Source of the DNA: Clostridia bacterium
Lineage (GTDB): Bacteria; Bacillota; Clostridia; Oscillospirales; CAG-272
Reading direction: 5' to 3'
Length of the DNA: 6,394 bases
Assembly: GCA_024404655.1 (NCBI GenBank)
Contig: JAKSPR010000175.1
Span: 1-6,394, forward strand
Within the stretch, counting starts at the first letter, position 1. Each line of letters starts with the position of its first letter. Both the position numbers and the translations under genes were made by a program. A model generated the notes under the pieces. That model searched no databases. It worked only from the letters and a program-made list of their open reading frames with translations, and was not told the DNA's origin. This document shows, one piece after another, positions 6,287 through 6,394 of the stretch.

Positions 6287-6394
6287 GTGAACTACCCACC
6301 ACTTAAAGAAGTGGGGGCTTCGAACGGGAACCATACGGCTCCCTATAAGAAGTGTGGTCTTACGTTTCCGCCTGATTCAGGCGACCCTTATTCT
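6287..6394 (-). mobile_element. Right end of an IS200/IS605-type element (TnpB-associated), partial
   Basis: On the minus strand the sequence GAAGCCCCCACTTCTTTAAG followed by TGGTGGGTAGTTCAC is the 3' terminal signature I recognise from many IS605/IS1341 elements of Clostridia. It includes an imperfect hairpin at 6296-6317 with one mismatch, like the subterminal hairpins read by Y1 transposases. No recognisable TnpB coding sequence lies in this window; the element continues to the right. The exact end is uncertain. TTCAC at 6291-6287 is my best guess, which places the junction 27 bp before the kinase ATG. Confidence 0.6.
6287..6394 (-). ncRNA. Probable 3' part of the element's omega RNA (reRNA)
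   Basis: Three stems follow each other: CGCCTG/CAGGCG at 6369-6383, GGGA-CC/GG-TCCC with one internal mismatch at 6326-6343, and CCCACTT/AAGTGG with one mismatch at 6296-6317. TnpB-associated omega RNAs are known to run through the right end of their element and to take the guide from the flanking DNA. The 5' part lies outside the window. The assignment rests on position and structure, not on a covariance-model match. Confidence 0.45.

Noticed and set aside
6260..6334. Kinase start at ATG 6334 (25 extra residues)
   Set aside because: The extra residues come largely from the mobile-element hairpin, and the good ribosome site belongs to ATG 6259.

Overview
The composition (roughly half G+C overall) and gene content suggest a Gram-positive, probably gut-associated member of the Clostridia (Lachnospiraceae or Oscillospiraceae type). 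The main clue is a surface protein whose N-terminus has a membrane segment ending in IIPAIT, followed by Cys/His repeats, as I know it from large pilin-like or adhesin proteins of that group. This assignment is by recognition, not by search. All five genes lie on the minus strand, so transcription runs from right to left.

Layout, in the direction of transcription. (1) 6394-6287: the right end of an IS200/IS605-type (TnpB-associated) element, with three hairpins that probably belong to the 3' part of its omega RNA. The rest of the element lies outside the window. (2) 6259-4808: a multi-pass membrane sensor histidine kinase of the LytS/YesM (His_kinase) class. (3) 4811-4056: its response regulator, a receiver domain joined to a SARP/OmpR-like winged helix. 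The two genes overlap by four bases. (4) 4055-3878: a 178-bp regulatory region with two candidate promoters. One has two identical heptamers TCCCCAT at an 11-bp period, exactly 8 bp upstream of an extended -10 box, which is the textbook layout of a SARP-activated promoter. The other has a perfect TTGACA box in the spacer of a perfect 13-bp inverted repeat. (5) 3877-3437: a small coiled-coil protein. (6) 3440-2820: a type I signal peptidase, overlapping the previous gene by four bases. (7) 2774-1: a very large surface protein, of which the first 924 residues are visible; it runs off the window.

Proposed working model (inference): the membrane kinase senses an unknown envelope or environmental signal and phosphorylates the receiver-SARP regulator. 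The regulator binds the direct repeats just downstream of its own gene and switches on a three-gene surface operon. That operon makes a cytoplasmic coiled-coil factor, a dedicated signal peptidase and the large exported adhesin-like protein.

The most unusual points are the exact SARP promoter geometry in a Firmicute-like locus, the inverted repeat built around a -35 box, a GC hairpin placed between the Shine-Dalgarno sequence and the start of the surface protein gene, and the mobile element end touching the kinase leader. No tRNA, rRNA or CRISPR array was seen, and no stretch longer than 300 bases lacks a gene or element.
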